Assembly (NCBI GenBank): GCA_938091655.1
Contig: CALKOA010000035.1
Location: forward strand, 1 to 39,858
DNA: 39,858 nt
Direction of reading: 5' to 3'
Origin: an uncultured Balneolaceae bacterium
Lineage (GTDB): Bacteria > Bacteroidota > Rhodothermia > Balneolales > Balneolaceae
The position numbers and the translations under genes were made by a program. Below, one piece after another: positions 1 to 10,442 of this stretch. The number at the start of each line of letters is the position of its first letter. Position 1 is the first letter of the stretch. Below the pieces are notes generated by a model, which saw nothing but the letters and a program-made list of their open reading frames with translations, was not told where the DNA came from and searched no databases.

Positions 1-65
1 GTTTCTTCACTTTCTTGTAAGTATCTTATCAATTCTTTGGAATACCCGTATTGTTCTTTTTCCAT
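1..65 (-). CDS. Partial hypothetical protein, N-terminus only
   Basis: An ATG at 65 reading leftward opens a frame of 21 codons that runs off the window edge without a stop. The peptide begins MEKEQYGYSKELIRYLQESE, which is hydrophilic and probably helical, with no signal peptide. There is no clear Shine-Dalgarno sequence, but many genes in this window also lack one. It would be divergent from the tRNA-Asp gene. I do not recognise the family from so few residues, and the start and even the existence of the gene remain tentative. Confidence 0.4.
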   Translation of the reverse strand, partial: MEKEQYGYSKELIRYLQESEE

Positions 66-177
66 ATTGATATTTGTAATATAGATTAGGTCAAATATTA
101 AAATTTAATAAAGACTAACTTGATTACAACTAGAAACAATACAAACATAAAACATTGTTTTTCAATAGGTTACATAA

Positions 178-251
178 GGTCCGGTAGTTCAGTTGGTTAG
201 AACGCCTGCCTGTCACGCAGGAGGTCGAGGGTTCGAGTCCCTTCCGGATCG
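178..251 (+). tRNA. tRNA-Asp (anticodon GTC)
   Basis: The sequence folds into a standard cloverleaf. A 7-bp acceptor stem (GGTCCGG with CCGGATC, one G-T pair) encloses a D arm, an anticodon stem CCTGC/GCAGG with loop CTGTCAC (anticodon GTC at 212-214), and a T arm containing GTTCGAGTC. The discriminator base is G, as expected for tRNA-Asp. CCA is not encoded. A rho-independent terminator follows immediately, so the gene appears to be transcribed alone. Confidence 0.97.
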
Positions 252-252
252 C

Positions 253-281
253 AAAAGCCCTGAATTCAGGGCTTTTTTTTT
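253..281 (+). terminator. Rho-independent terminator of tRNA-Asp
   Basis: A perfect palindromic stem centred on GAATTC (AAGCCCTGA paired with TCAGGGCTT) is followed by an uninterrupted T tract. It sits one base after the tRNA and before mnmG, so mnmG presumably has its own promoter in 282-321. Confidence 0.9.
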
Positions 282-321
282 ATCCTGTGTTTTTTCATCA
301 AACACCTTAGCCAATCTAAAG

Positions 322-2208
322 ATGGATATATTTCCAACATACGATGTAATTGTTGTCGGCGCAGGTCATGCCGGTAGTGAAGCTGCTGGCGCAGCTGCTG
401 AATTAGGTGCTAACACCTTATTAATTACAATGAACCTGGAGGCAATAGCAAAAATGTCCTGTAATCCCGCAATGGGTGGGGTAGCTAAAGGGCAGCTTGT
501 ACGGGAAATTGATGCACTTGGTGGTCTTTCTGGTATTGTTAGTGACCGTTCGGCGGTTCAGTTTAGGATGCTTAATCGTAGTAAGGGGCCGGCTATGTGG
601 AGCCCGCGCTGTCAAAGCGACCGAATGCTATATGCACAATATATGCGGGAAGAACTTGAAAAAAAACAAACACTTACGTTTCGTCAAGACAATGTTGTTG
701 ATTTAATTATCGAGGATAATGAAGTTCGGGGTGTAGTAACTCAAACCGGTCAACGTTTCAAGTCCAAATCGGTCGTACTAACGAGCGGAACCTTTCTGAA
801 TGGCTTAATTCATATAGGTGAGATGAATTTTGGAGGTGGACGGTCAGGGGAACGCGCTTCTGTTGGTATATCTGCAGCACTTGAAAGACATGGATTTTCA
901 ATAGGTAGGCTAAAAACAGGAACCCCTCCGCGAATCGATGGAAGGTCAGTAGACTATGGCCCGTTAGAAATTCAATATGGTGACGATGAGCCAACCCCAT
1001 TCTCCTTTTCATCAGATATCCGTGAACTTCGTGAAAAGCAGCAGCTTACTTGCTGGATAGGATACACGAATGATTCTGTTCATCAAAAGCTTAGAGAAGG
1101 ATTTGATAGAAGCCCCATGTTTAATGGTCGAATTAAATCAGTAGGACCTAGGTATTGCCCTTCTATTGAAGACAAGATTAACCGGTTTGCAGACAAAGAT
1201 AGACACCAGTTATTTTTAGAGCCAGAAGGGTGGAATACTTATGAAATGTATCTTAATGGTTTTTCTACATCGTTGCCTGAGGACGTTCAATACCAAGCAC
1301 TCCGAACAATACCTGGCTTTGAAAATGCTGTAATGCTTCGACCTGGTTACGCAATCGAGTATGATTACTTTCCGCCGCATCAAATTAAACGAAGCATGGA
1401 AACAAAGTTGATTGCTGGATTGTATTTTGCAGGGCAGATAAATGGGACAACCGGATATGAAGAAGCTGCGTGTCAAGGACTAATGGCTGGCATAAACGCG
1501 GCATTAAAAGTTAGCGGTAGGGCTGAGTTTATTCTGCAGCGTTCCGAAGCTTATATTGGGGTTTTAATAGATGACCTCATTAATAAGGGCACGGAAGAAC
1601 CCTATAGGATGTTTACTTCAAGGGCCGAACACAGAATATTATTAAGACAAGACAACGCCGATCTCAGGTTAACACCCAAGGGGCATGAAATAGGATTGGT
1701 TTCACGTGAAACGTATGAGCGCTTTAATAAGAAGAGGCAACAAATAAATGAATTGTTGTCACTGCTTTATAAAGAAACGGTACGGCCTGAGTCGCTTAAT
1801 GAATATTTGTTATCAGCGGGTACATCAGGATTAAAACAGCCGGTTAAGGCGCACAGTGTTTTGCCTCGACCGGAGGTTAGTATTGACGATCTTCTAAAAG
1901 TAGATGAATCACTTCGTGCTAAAGTATACGATATTACAGATAATAAACTAGTATTAGAACAGGCAGAAATACAAATCAAATATGCTGGCTATATAGTAAA
2001 AGAGCACGAAATGGTTAGGGAGCTAGGTAATAAGGAGCAGATTATCCTGCCCGATAACCTCGATTATGAACGGATAAAAAGTCTCTCCACGGAGGGAAGG
2101 CTGAAGATGCAAAAAATAAAACCAGAGACTTTAGGTCAAGCCAGCAGAATTAGCGGCGTATCTGCTAGTGATATATCAGTATTAATGGTTTATCTAAAAA
2201 GGTTTTAA
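322..2208 (+). CDS. mnmG: tRNA uridine-5-carboxymethylaminomethyl(34) synthesis enzyme MnmG (GidA)
   Basis: MnmG, working with MnmE, installs the carboxymethylaminomethyl group on wobble uridine 34 of certain tRNAs, using FAD, NADH and a methylene-folate. The protein is 628 residues, close to E. coli MnmG (629). Visible signatures are the N-terminal dinucleotide-binding GxGxxG (G13-G15-G18), the [14 protein letters not shown] segment with a cysteine at 47 as in E. coli, and the C-terminal [17 protein letters not shown] helical module that contacts MnmE. The frame is open further upstream to 193, but that extension runs through tRNA-Asp and the terminator, so ATG 322 is the start. rsmG follows after 4 bases, the classic gidA-gidB pair. 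A parS-like palindrome lies inside the coding sequence. Confidence 0.97.
   Translation: MDIFPTYDVIVVGAGHAGSEAAGAAAELGANTLLITMNLEAIAKMSCNPAMGGVAKGQLVREIDALGGLSGIVSDRSAVQFRMLNRSKGPAMWSPRCQSDRMLYAQYMREELEKKQTLTFRQDNVVDLIIEDNEVRGVVTQTGQRFKSKSVVLTSGTFLNGLIHIGEMNFGGGRSGERASVGISAALERHGFSIGRLKTGTPPRIDGRSVDYGPLEIQYGDDEPTPFSFSSDIRELREKQQLTCWIGYTNDSVHQKLREGFDRSPMFNGRIKSVGPRYCPSIEDKINRFADKDRHQLFLEPEGWNTYEMYLNGFSTSLPEDVQYQALRTIPGFENAVMLRPGYAIEYDYFPPHQIKRSMETKLIAGLYFAGQINGTTGYEEAACQGLMAGINAALKVSGRAEFILQRSEAYIGVLIDDLINKGTEEPYRMFTSRAEHRILLRQDNADLRLTPKGHEIGLVSRETYERFNKKRQQINELLSLLYKETVRPESLNEYLLSAGTSGLKQPVKAHSVLPRPEVSIDDLLKVDESLRAKVYDITDNKLVLEQAEIQIKYAGYIVKEHEMVRELGNKEQIILPDNLDYERIKSLSTEGRLKMQKIKPETLGQASRISGVSASDISVLMVYLKRF
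1698..1713. promoter_or_regulatory. parS-like ParB-binding site 1 (inside mnmG)
   Basis: The sequence contains the 14-bp perfect palindrome GTTTCACGTGAAAC at 1699-1712, which is the core of the 16-bp bacterial parS consensus TGTTTCACGTGAAACA. The two outermost bases are G and G instead of T and A. In the mnmG frame it encodes the tail of Leu-Val-Ser-Arg-Glu-Thr. Two further sites lie in rsmG. Confidence 0.7.
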
Positions 2209-2212
2209 CTAT

Positions 2213-2902
2213 ATGAATAAAGCGTGTATTACGATTCGGCCAGTGGATAGCGCGCGTTATATTGAGATAAAAGAGCTGTATAAAAAAAATCTCGCACCAC
2301 TAAATAATTACATAGAAGAATTACAGTGGTGGAATAAAAGAGTAAACCTGGTTAGTCGAGATGTTTCACGTGAAACACTTGTGAAACACGTTGAGCACTC
2401 TTTATTGTTATTATTGGTGCCAATAGTAAATGAAGCGGCGTGTATATTTGATGTTGGTACTGGCGGGGGGTTGCCTGGGATGCCGTTAGCAATTTGCCGT
2501 ACAGATCAATTCAGGCAGCGTATCGTATTGAACGATAAAGTAGAAAAAAAAATCTGGGCGGTTAAGCAGATGATACAGAAATTGGGTGTTCTTGGGGTTG
2601 ATGCTATAGCCAAAAACGCTGCGACGATCACCCAAGGGGACGTTGATAATGTTTCACGTGGAACACTAGGGCAGCCGTCGGCGACTATTTGTATTACTAA
2701 GCATGCGTTTAAGGTTGATCAGCTACTTGACTTAATATCACCTGAGCTTACTAACGAATTTGTTTTTTTGAAAGGGCAGGCAGAAGCAGTGGAAGAGATA
2801 AAGAGTGTAAGAGGGCCAGTGAGCGCGGTTATTTATAGCCTAGATGAAATTGATGAAGCGGCTTTTTATCGGGGCAAGGCGATTGTCCACCTTAGCCGTT
2901 AA
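2213..2902 (+). CDS. rsmG: 16S rRNA (guanine(527)-N(7))-methyltransferase RsmG (GidB)
   Basis: RsmG methylates N7 of G527 (E. coli numbering) in the 530 loop of 16S rRNA using S-adenosylmethionine; its loss is a known cause of low-level streptomycin resistance. The 229-residue protein has the family order: helical N-terminus, the segment WNKRVNLVSRD, a glycine-rich SAM loop FDVGTGGGLPGMPLAI, and an acidic/basic segment NDKVEKKIWAV after strand 2. Length is normal (E. coli 207) with a slightly longer N-terminus. It starts 4 bases after mnmG and is likely co-transcribed. Two parS-like sites are embedded in the gene, encoding Val-Ser-Arg-Glu-Thr and Val-Ser-Arg-Gly-Thr. Confidence 0.95.
   Translation: MNKACITIRPVDSARYIEIKELYKKNLAPLNNYIEELQWWNKRVNLVSRDVSRETLVKHVEHSLLLLLVPIVNEAACIFDVGTGGGLPGMPLAICRTDQFRQRIVLNDKVEKKIWAVKQMIQKLGVLGVDAIAKNAATITQGDVDNVSRGTLGQPSATICITKHAFKVDQLLDLISPELTNEFVFLKGQAEAVEEIKSVRGPVSAVIYSLDEIDEAAFYRGKAIVHLSR
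2362..2377. promoter_or_regulatory. parS ParB-binding site 2 (inside rsmG)
   Basis: An exact 16-bp match to the canonical parS palindrome TGTTTCACGTGAAACA. The 16-bp perfect palindrome is read in frame as part of Asp-Val-Ser-Arg-Glu-Thr. ParB (Spo0J) nucleates and spreads from such sites to organise and segregate the origin region. parB itself is not in the window. Confidence 0.9.
2650..2665. promoter_or_regulatory. parS ParB-binding site 3 (inside rsmG)
   Basis: TGTTTCACGTGGAACA differs from the perfect palindrome at one base. Its reverse complement TGTTCCACGTGAAACA fits the Bacillus-type consensus TGTTNCACGTGAAACA. It lies 288 bp downstream of site 2, and three such sites within 1 kb is far above chance. 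Confidence 0.8.
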
Positions 2903-2932
2903 TATGTATTTGGTTCAAAGGGAGTGTATATC

Positions 2933-3892
2933 GTGAACAGTGCAGAAAGAAGATTAAAGCTTATTTTGTTGTTACAAAGGCCTGGTGGGAAAAAGACTGT
3001 CCAAGAGTTGGCCGATATTTTTGGGGTAAGTAGAAGGACTATTTTTAGAGACTTTAATGCATTATCTGAAATAAACGTCCCCATTAATTATGATCGGTAC
3101 TCTGGCTACGGACTGGTTGAAGGGTACAAAATGCCACCCCTTATGTTTAACTCAAAAGAACTGGCTACAATAATGGTAGGCCTGAATTTTGTTAAGTCAC
3201 AGGTCGATCAACAGATGGTTCAGGATGCTACTGGGGTTGAGTTAAAAATAAAAAATGTATTACCAAATGAGTTAAAGACACTCATGACTTCTTTGGAAGA
3301 GCATACAATTGTGGATCCTTATTTGCGGTTCAATAGTCATCAAAAGAAAGGTGGGGATTGGTATCTGATAAGCGCAGCTATAGCAGATAAAAAAAGAATG
3401 CAATTCACATATACCACAAAATCAGGGGAACAATCCACGCGGAAAATTGATCCTTATTTACTCGTTTATTTTCAAGATCACTGGAACGTGATAGGTTGGT
3501 CACACAAGCGAGGTGATATACGTAGCTTTATACTCGATAGGGTGGTATCACCGGTTGTTTTAGAAGAAAATTGGCTGCCAAAACCAAAAATGAACGTAGA
3601 CGCATTAATTTTTCGATTTAACGAGCATAAAAAATTAGTGGTACTAGAGGTCGAAAATTCTGAGATAGAAAGAATGAGGGCGATTTTACCGGCTAAAATA
3701 ATTAAGCTAGAAGAAAAAAAAGCTAAAAAATTTAGGCTGTGTTTTGAGTTTGATAATCTGCCTTTTTTAAATCAGTGGCTTTTACAATTTGGTACTTCTG
3801 TAAAAATAATCAAGCCTGAAACATTGATTTCTTTGCAGAAAAAAACACTTCAGGCCATGATTAATAATCTAGAACAGAAAGAGAAAGCGTAG
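2933..3892 (+). CDS. HTH-WYL domain transcriptional regulator
   Basis: This is a DNA-binding regulator of the WYL family, whose WYL domain typically senses a ligand such as a nucleotide or nucleic acid. The N-terminus (about residues 5-60) is a winged helix of the HTH_11/DeoR type, VQELADIFGVSRRTIFRDFN. The middle part (about 140-210) has the WYL pattern in divergent form, RKIDPYLLVYFQDHWNVIGW followed by FILDRV, and the C-terminus is a WCX-like extension. The GTG at 2933 is preferred over the GTG at 2924, because the Shine-Dalgarno-like AAAGGGAG (2917-2924) sits 8 bases before it and overlaps the other codon. It follows rsmG by 30 bases and converges on gyrA with only 10 bases between stops. 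The regulated genes are unknown. Confidence 0.85.
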   Translation: MNSAERRLKLILLLQRPGGKKTVQELADIFGVSRRTIFRDFNALSEINVPINYDRYSGYGLVEGYKMPPLMFNSKELATIMVGLNFVKSQVDQQMVQDATGVELKIKNVLPNELKTLMTSLEEHTIVDPYLRFNSHQKKGGDWYLISAAIADKKRMQFTYTTKSGEQSTRKIDPYLLVYFQDHWNVIGWSHKRGDIRSFILDRVVSPVVLEENWLPKPKMNVDALIFRFNEHKKLVVLEVENSEIERMRAILPAKIIKLEEKKAKKFRLCFEFDNLPFLNQWLLQFGTSVKIIKPETLISLQKKTLQAMINNLEQKEKA

Positions 3893-3902
3893 TTTTATTT
3901 TC

Positions 3903-6386
3903 TTAGCTTTCGGTTTCGTTCACTTCATCCGCGTCCCCGCCTTCCTCTTCTTCGTTGACAACTCGGGTGACTGCTGCAATAGAACCATCAGAGTCTAGTC
4001 TCATAATTCGTACACCCTGTGTGTTTCGGCCCATAGTTCGAATGCTGCCACAGTTCATTCGGATCACTTTTCCGCGCTGGGTTATTACCATTAAGTCATC
4101 TTGGTCAGAAACTTCTTTTAAGGCTATCAGGCCGCCAGTTTTAGGAGTGGTTTTGAGGGTTATGACTCCTTTACCGCCACGACTTTGTTCTCGATAGTCA
4201 TCTACTAATGAGCGCTTACCAAAACCATTTTCAGAGATGGCTAGTACGGTAGCTTCATGGGTATTTTTTATGATAACCATGTCTACAATAGCATCATCTT
4301 TACCTAGAGTCATTCCTCTTACGCCGGATGTGTTACGGCCCATCTGACGGACATCGGTTTCATGGAAACGGATGGCTCTACCGTTACTGTTTGCTAAAAT
4401 AATATTAGAGTCTCCGTCGGTTAGCTCAGCCGCCAATAAACTATCATCGTCTTTGATATTTATGGCAATAATACCATCTCTTCTAGGCCTGCTGTAAGCT
4501 TCCAAAGAGGTTTTTTTGATTTGACCATTGACCGAGCACATTACAATGGACTTGCCGTTTAGGTATTCCTGATCATCTAGGGATTTTACAGGAACGAATG
4601 CTTTAATGGCATCATCTTTGTCAATTTCAATCAGGTTAACTATTGCTCGGCCTCGTGCTAACCGGCCGCCTTCAGGTATTTCGTACACCTTAAGCCAATA
4701 ACACTTACCACTTTCACTAAAGAAAAGTATGTAATTATGATTAGTAGCTACAAATAAATGCTCTACATACTCTTCCTCGCGTGTGGTGGTGCCCTTCATG
4801 CCCTTGCCCCCACGTCGCTGCCTTCTATAACCACTAAGCGGCATCCTTTTGATGAAGCCTTTGTTCGATATAGTCACAACAACATCTTCGTCTGCAATCA
4901 TATCTTCGACACTAAAATCTTCAGCGGAGTAGACTATTTGTGTACGTCGCTCGTCACCGTATCGCTCTAGAAGATCACCTAGTTCTGTTTTAATGATAGA
5001 ATATTGTTCTGACCGGTCCGATAGTATTACTCGATATTCGGCTATTTTTTCAACAATGCCGTTATATTCTCCATCTATCCGCTCTCGCTCCAGTCCGGTT
5101 AATTTTTGAAGTCGCATTTCAAGAATGGCTTTGGCTTGGATATCCGTTAAGGCAAAGTTTTTTCTTAGTTCAACATTGGCTATTTGAGGATTCTTAGAAG
5201 CGCGAATAATTTTGATGACCTCATCTAGGTTATCAAGTGCTATTTTTAATCCTTCAAGTATATGCGCCCTTGCCTCTGCAGCTTCAAGATCATATATAGT
5301 GCGTCGTATGATAATCTCAACTCGGTGCTCTACGTAGTGGCGAATCAACTCTTTAATATCCATCACCTTTGGTCTTCCCTGCACTAACGCTAGGTTTATG
5401 ATACCAAAGGTTGTTTGCATTTGGGTGTATTTGTAAAGTTGATTTAATACAACCCCAGCGTTCGCTGAGCGCTTGAGTATGATAACAACACGCATGCCCT
5501 CGCGATCACTTTCGTCCCGTACTTCAGAAATCTCAGTGATTTTTTCTGTATGAACTAGCTCGGCAATTTTTTCAATTAGAGTGCTTTTATTAACCTGGTA
5601 TGGTATCTCGGTGATAACTATTTGTTCACGACCACCCCTCAACTCTTCCGTATTGGCCCGAGCCCGGAGTGTTACTTTACCTCGCCCGGTTTCATAGGCG
5701 TCTTTAACGCCTTCATATCCATATATGATACCCCCAGTAGGAAAATCTGGTGCGGTAATGTGTTTCATGAGCTCTTTAACTTCGATCTCTTGATTATCGA
5801 TAAACGCTTGAATACCGTTAATGACCTCTGTTAAGTTATGCGGAGCCATGTTAGTGGCCATACCTACAGCGATACCAGAGGCGCCATTAACTAGCAAATT
5901 AGGCAGTGCACCAGGTAATACAGTTGGCTCAAGAAGGGTATCATCAAAGTTAGTTTGGTAATCTACCGTGTTCTTGTTAATGTCAGTCAAAAGTTCTTCT
6001 GCTATACGATCCATGCGCACTTCCGTATAACGCATAGCCGCGGCAGAATCACCATCAACAGAACCAAAATTACCCTGCCCATCGACTAAGGGATACCGTA
6101 ACGAGAAATCCTGGACCATACGAACAATAGAGTCGTAAACGGCAGAGTCACCATGTGGATGATACTTACCTAATACTTCCCCTACAATACGAGCACTTTT
6201 TTTATACCCTCTATTATGAAGCATGCCAAGATCATTCATCCCGAATAGGGCGCGCCTATGTACGGGTTTTAACCCGTCTCGCACATCGGGCAGTGCTCTG
6301 GAAACAATAACCGACATCGAATAATCGATGTAGGATGATTGCATTTCATCTTCAATTGTTATGGGAATTATTTTTTCTCTAGCCAT
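3903..6386 (-). CDS. gyrA: DNA gyrase subunit A
   Basis: GyrA is the breakage-reunion subunit of gyrase, which introduces negative supercoils with GyrB. The protein has 827 residues. Key features are the catalytic tyrosine Y120 in [11 protein letters not shown], the quinolone-determining helix [10 protein letters not shown] with Ser81 and Asp85 (equivalents of E. coli Ser83 and Asp87, both wild-type residues), and the GyrA box QRRGGKG at 523-529. That box distinguishes it from ParC. Six-bladed C-terminal repeats and an acidic tail ([10 protein letters not shown]) follow. It lies 58 bases downstream of gyrB on the same strand, so the two are probably one operon. No terminator is visible in the 10-base gap to the convergent WYL gene. 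Confidence 0.97.
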   Translation of the reverse strand: MAREKIIPITIEDEMQSSYIDYSMSVIVSRALPDVRDGLKPVHRRALFGMNDLGMLHNRGYKKSARIVGEVLGKYHPHGDSAVYDSIVRMVQDFSLRYPLVDGQGNFGSVDGDSAAAMRYTEVRMDRIAEELLTDINKNTVDYQTNFDDTLLEPTVLPGALPNLLVNGASGIAVGMATNMAPHNLTEVINGIQAFIDNQEIEVKELMKHITAPDFPTGGIIYGYEGVKDAYETGRGKVTLRARANTEELRGGREQIVITEIPYQVNKSTLIEKIAELVHTEKITEISEVRDESDREGMRVVIILKRSANAGVVLNQLYKYTQMQTTFGIINLALVQGRPKVMDIKELIRHYVEHRVEIIIRRTIYDLEAAEARAHILEGLKIALDNLDEVIKIIRASKNPQIANVELRKNFALTDIQAKAILEMRLQKLTGLERERIDGEYNGIVEKIAEYRVILSDRSEQYSIIKTELGDLLERYGDERRTQIVYSAEDFSVEDMIADEDVVVTISNKGFIKRMPLSGYRRQRRGGKGMKGTTTREEEYVEHLFVATNHNYILFFSESGKCYWLKVYEIPEGGRLARGRAIVNLIEIDKDDAIKAFVPVKSLDDQEYLNGKSIVMCSVNGQIKKTSLEAYSRPRRDGIIAINIKDDDSLLAAELTDGDSNIILANSNGRAIRFHETDVRQMGRNTSGVRGMTLGKDDAIVDMVIIKNTHEATVLAISENGFGKRSLVDDYREQSRGGKGVITLKTTPKTGGLIALKEVSDQDDLMVITQRGKVIRMNCGSIRTMGRNTQGVRIMRLDSDGSIAAVTRVVNEEEEGGDADEVNETES

Positions 6387-6444
6387 TCCAGAAATATATT
6401 ATAGGTGTAAATTAATTAGCCAATGCGTCAATTTTGTCGCAGTG

Positions 6445-8436
<1,992 letters not shown>

Positions 8437-8533
8437 TTATAGAGCCAAAAACAAAAAAAGTCAGGGTTATAACCGAAAATATCAGAGATGTGAGCGCAGG
8501 GGTCAAATTTGAGGCTTGAAGCGCAAGAAAATC

Positions 8534-8566
8534 AGTGTGGAAAACCATGGGAAAGTGTGGAAAACC
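8534..8566 (+). repeat. Tandem 13-bp direct repeats resembling DnaA boxes
   Basis: AGTGTGGAAAACC occurs at 8534-8546 and again at 8554-8566, exactly 20 bp apart and on the same face of the helix. The complement contains TTTTCCACA, one base from the DnaA box TTATCCACA. They lie in the 280-bp divergent spacer between gyrB and rpmB, upstream of the rpmB promoter candidate. A DnaA-regulated promoter, part of an origin, or an unrelated operator are all possible. Confidence 0.5.
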
Positions 8567-8598
8567 GCTGTGTTTGTGTTTTTTTACCCTAATAGTCG

Positions 8599-8629
8599 TT
8601 GTTTTTTGAATTTTATAGCTCTATCTTTG
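8599..8629 (+). promoter_or_regulatory. Candidate Bacteroidota-type promoter for rpmB-rpmG-DUF4295
   Basis: TTG at 8599-8601 and TATCTTTG at 8622-8629 are separated by 20 bases, matching the Bacteroidota housekeeping sigma pattern (TTG about -33, TAnnTTTG about -7). It would start transcription around 8636, leaving a short leader before rpmB at 8663. The match is by eye only. Confidence 0.5.
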
Positions 8630-8662
8630 GTGTCTATCTCAAAAAATTCAGGAACTAAAAAC

Positions 8663-8908
8663 ATGTCGCGAAGAGACGATATTACAGGAAGAAAAGCAAT
8701 GAACGGTTATCGTTCGTCAAAGGCGAACAATAAAACCAAACATCGCTTTCACTTAAATTTACAGAAACGGAGCTTCTATCTTCCAGAAGAAGATCGATGG
8801 GTTACTTTAAAAGTGTCCGCAAAGACTCTCCGCACCATCAACAAAAAAGGTATTTCGGCTGTATTAAAAGATGCACGTCGAAGAGGAACCTTACTTAAAA
8901 AGGTATAA
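8663..8908 (+). CDS. rpmB: 50S ribosomal protein L28 (bL28)
   Basis: An 81-residue basic protein with the bL28 pattern: N-terminal DITGRKAMNGY, then KTKHRFHLNLQKRSFYLP, and the conserved WVTLKVSAKTLRTINKKGI. It lacks the zinc-binding cysteines found in some bL28 proteins. The frame is open back to 8516, but that extension crosses the tandem repeats and the promoter, so ATG 8663 (AGGA 10 bases upstream) is the start. It begins a three-gene unit with rpmG (3-base gap) and the DUF4295 gene, closed by a terminator. Confidence 0.95.
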   Translation: MSRRDDITGRKAMNGYRSSKANNKTKHRFHLNLQKRSFYLPEEDRWVTLKVSAKTLRTINKKGISAVLKDARRRGTLLKKV

Positions 8909-8911
8909 AAG

Positions 8912-9076
8912 ATGGCAAAAGGTAATAGAGTACAAGTTATTTTAGAGTGCACAGAGAAGCCAGGGAGTTCTCGATACGTCACTACAAAAAATAGAAGAAC
9001 ACAAACGGAACGTATGGAAATGAAGAAGTATAATCCTGTTCTTCGTAAGCATACCCTTCACAAAGAAATTAAATAA
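8912..9076 (+). CDS. rpmG: 50S ribosomal protein L33 (bL33)
   Basis: A 54-residue protein beginning [20 protein letters not shown], continuing with the conserved [20 protein letters not shown] and ending [14 protein letters not shown]. This matches bL33 of the large subunit. Only one cysteine is present, so this is the zinc-independent form. It starts 3 bases after rpmB and lies 9 bases before the DUF4295 gene, so all three should be co-transcribed. Confidence 0.95.
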   Translation: MAKGNRVQVILECTEKPGSSRYVTTKNRRTQTERMEMKKYNPVLRKHTLHKEIK

Positions 9077-9085
9077 TATAGAACC

Positions 9086-9256
9086 ATGGCAAAGAAGCAA
9101 GTATTCGGTTCAGAAGCATTACAACAAAAAGCCACTGCGCGTAAAATGGCAAAGGTTGTTGTTTCTACCAAAAACGATAGTGGAAAATACAGCTACAAAG
9201 AGGTTATGATAGACCAAGAAAATGTGGCAGAATTTTTGTCTAAGAACAAATCTTAA
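9086..9256 (+). CDS. DUF4295 family small protein, probable Bacteroidota-specific ribosomal protein
   Basis: A 56-residue basic protein starting MAKKQVFGSEALQQKATARK and ending DQENVAEFLSKNKS. It matches the DUF4295 pattern: N-terminal MAKK, a central MVK/VVSTKN-like strand with KYSYKEVMI, and a C-terminal VxEFL helix. DUF4295 genes regularly follow rpmB-rpmG in Bacteroidota. I recall, without being able to check it here, that this family has been proposed as an extra large-subunit protein (bL38) in Flavobacterium ribosomes. It is the last gene before the terminator. Confidence 0.85.
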   Translation: MAKKQVFGSEALQQKATARKMAKVVVSTKNDSGKYSYKEVMIDQENVAEFLSKNKS

Positions 9257-9277
9257 TCCTGTTTCTCCGACATTATT

Positions 9278-9315
9278 AAAAAGGTTATGCATTTGATTGT
9301 ATAACCTTTTTTTTT
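9278..9315 (+). terminator. Rho-independent terminator of the rpmB unit
   Basis: An 11-bp stem AAAAAGGTTAT/ATAACCTTTTT with a 12-base loop runs into a stretch of nine T residues. It lies 21 bases after the DUF4295 stop. The A tract on the left arm makes it potentially bidirectional, but no gene approaches from the right. Confidence 0.9.
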
Positions 9316-9384
9316 GCCTATTTTTTATGGGAATACGATAGTTGACAGGCAGCTAAACCAAACAATGTTAAATTCAAGTGCTCG

Positions 9385-9843
9385 ATGAACGTTAAAGAGA
9401 CCATATTAGCCGATCTAATTACAGCAATGAAAGCAAAAGATTCGAAGCGCTTACAAGTGCTTAGAAGCCTAAAAGCTAAATTACTAGAGAAAGAAATTGA
9501 ACAACGCTCAGACGGCAAAGCAGAACTTTCGAATGAAGATGCACTTGCGGTCCTAACAAAAGCAGCCAAGCAACGTAAAGAATCAATAGATCAATACACT
9601 GCTGGAAATCGATTGGATTTAGTGGAAGTAGAAAAAGCAGAATTAGAAATAATAGAGTCGTACTTACCTGCGCCTATGTCAGAAGATGAAATCATTGAGC
9701 GTATTGATAGCCTAATAAGTAAAGTTGGTGCTACTGGGATGCAAGATATTGGCAAAGTAATGGGACCAATAATGGGCCAACTCAAGGGCAAGGCTGATGG
9801 CTCTTTGGTTAACAAGCTAGTAAAGCAGAGATTAGAGAATTAA
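9385..9843 (+). CDS. GatB/YqeY domain-containing protein
   Basis: A 152-residue YqeY-family protein related to the C-terminal tRNA-binding domain of GatB. Characteristic segments are MKAKDSKRLQVLRSLKAKLLEKEIE near the N-terminus, AAKQRKESIDQYTAGNRLDL in the middle, and the C-terminal GATGMQDIGKVMGPIMGQLKGKADGSLV. A role in tRNA-dependent amidation or tRNA binding is inferred from the family and is not established. It heads a run of same-strand genes (cvpA, tyrS, xth, marR) with short gaps; the upstream region has no obvious consensus promoter. Confidence 0.92.
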   Translation: MNVKETILADLITAMKAKDSKRLQVLRSLKAKLLEKEIEQRSDGKAELSNEDALAVLTKAAKQRKESIDQYTAGNRLDLVEVEKAELEIIESYLPAPMSEDEIIERIDSLISKVGATGMQDIGKVMGPIMGQLKGKADGSLVNKLVKQRLEN

Positions 9844-9870
9844 CATTTTTAGTTAATTAATGGAGTTTGT

Positions 9871-10434
9871 ATGGAATATATAGTAGATATATTTATAGGC
9901 TTACCCCTACTTTATTTAGCTTATAAAGGTGCAGTTAATGGCATAGTTAAAGAAATATTGAACATCGTTGGTTTGGTATTGGCGGTTTATATAACGTTTA
10001 ACTACATGGATATTGCAGCAACTTATGTAGCCGCGTTATTTGAAGATGGTACCCAAAGTTTTATACCCTTTCTGGCTGGCGCTCTATTATTTATTATAGT
10101 CTTATCTATAGTTTCTTTGATTGCATATTGGACACGAGCGTGGTTAGATGCTGTAAAGCTCGGTACCGTAAATAGATTCTTAGGATCTTTATTTGGTATG
10201 CTCAAAGGCACAATTCTTATGAGTGCGATATTTTTATTATTGGCAGGGTTTCAGGTTCCACGAGAAGAGCTCAGGGAAGAATCCATACTCTATCCTTATG
10301 TAATTCAGGCAGCTCCACTTAGCTACAATGTAATTACAGCCGCTTACCCGGGCGCCGAGAATTTTACAGACACTATTCGTAAAACATTAGAAAACTATAA
10401 CCCGGTGGATAAATTACCGGTGATTAATCCATAA
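9871..10434 (+). CDS. cvpA: CvpA family membrane protein
   Basis: A 187-residue inner-membrane protein with about four hydrophobic segments (roughly 1-20, 27-48, 64-90 and 103-128). It has the CvpA hallmarks: an N-terminal segment ending YKGAVNGIVKEI and the NRFLGSLFGMLKGTI loop before the last helix. CvpA was named for colicin V production and is linked in some bacteria to envelope or bile stress; its biochemical role is unknown. It sits 27 bases after the YqeY gene and 8 bases before tyrS. Confidence 0.9.
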   Translation: MEYIVDIFIGLPLLYLAYKGAVNGIVKEILNIVGLVLAVYITFNYMDIAATYVAALFEDGTQSFIPFLAGALLFIIVLSIVSLIAYWTRAWLDAVKLGTVNRFLGSLFGMLKGTILMSAIFLLLAGFQVPREELREESILYPYVIQAAPLSYNVITAAYPGAENFTDTIRKTLENYNPVDKLPVINP

Positions 10435-10442
10435 TCCGTACA

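Noticed and set aside
193-321. Upstream extension of the mnmG frame
   Set aside because: It runs through tRNA-Asp and its terminator; similarity to MnmG starts at ATG 322.
8516-8662. Upstream extension of the rpmB frame
   Set aside because: It covers the tandem repeats and the promoter candidate and has no bL28 similarity.
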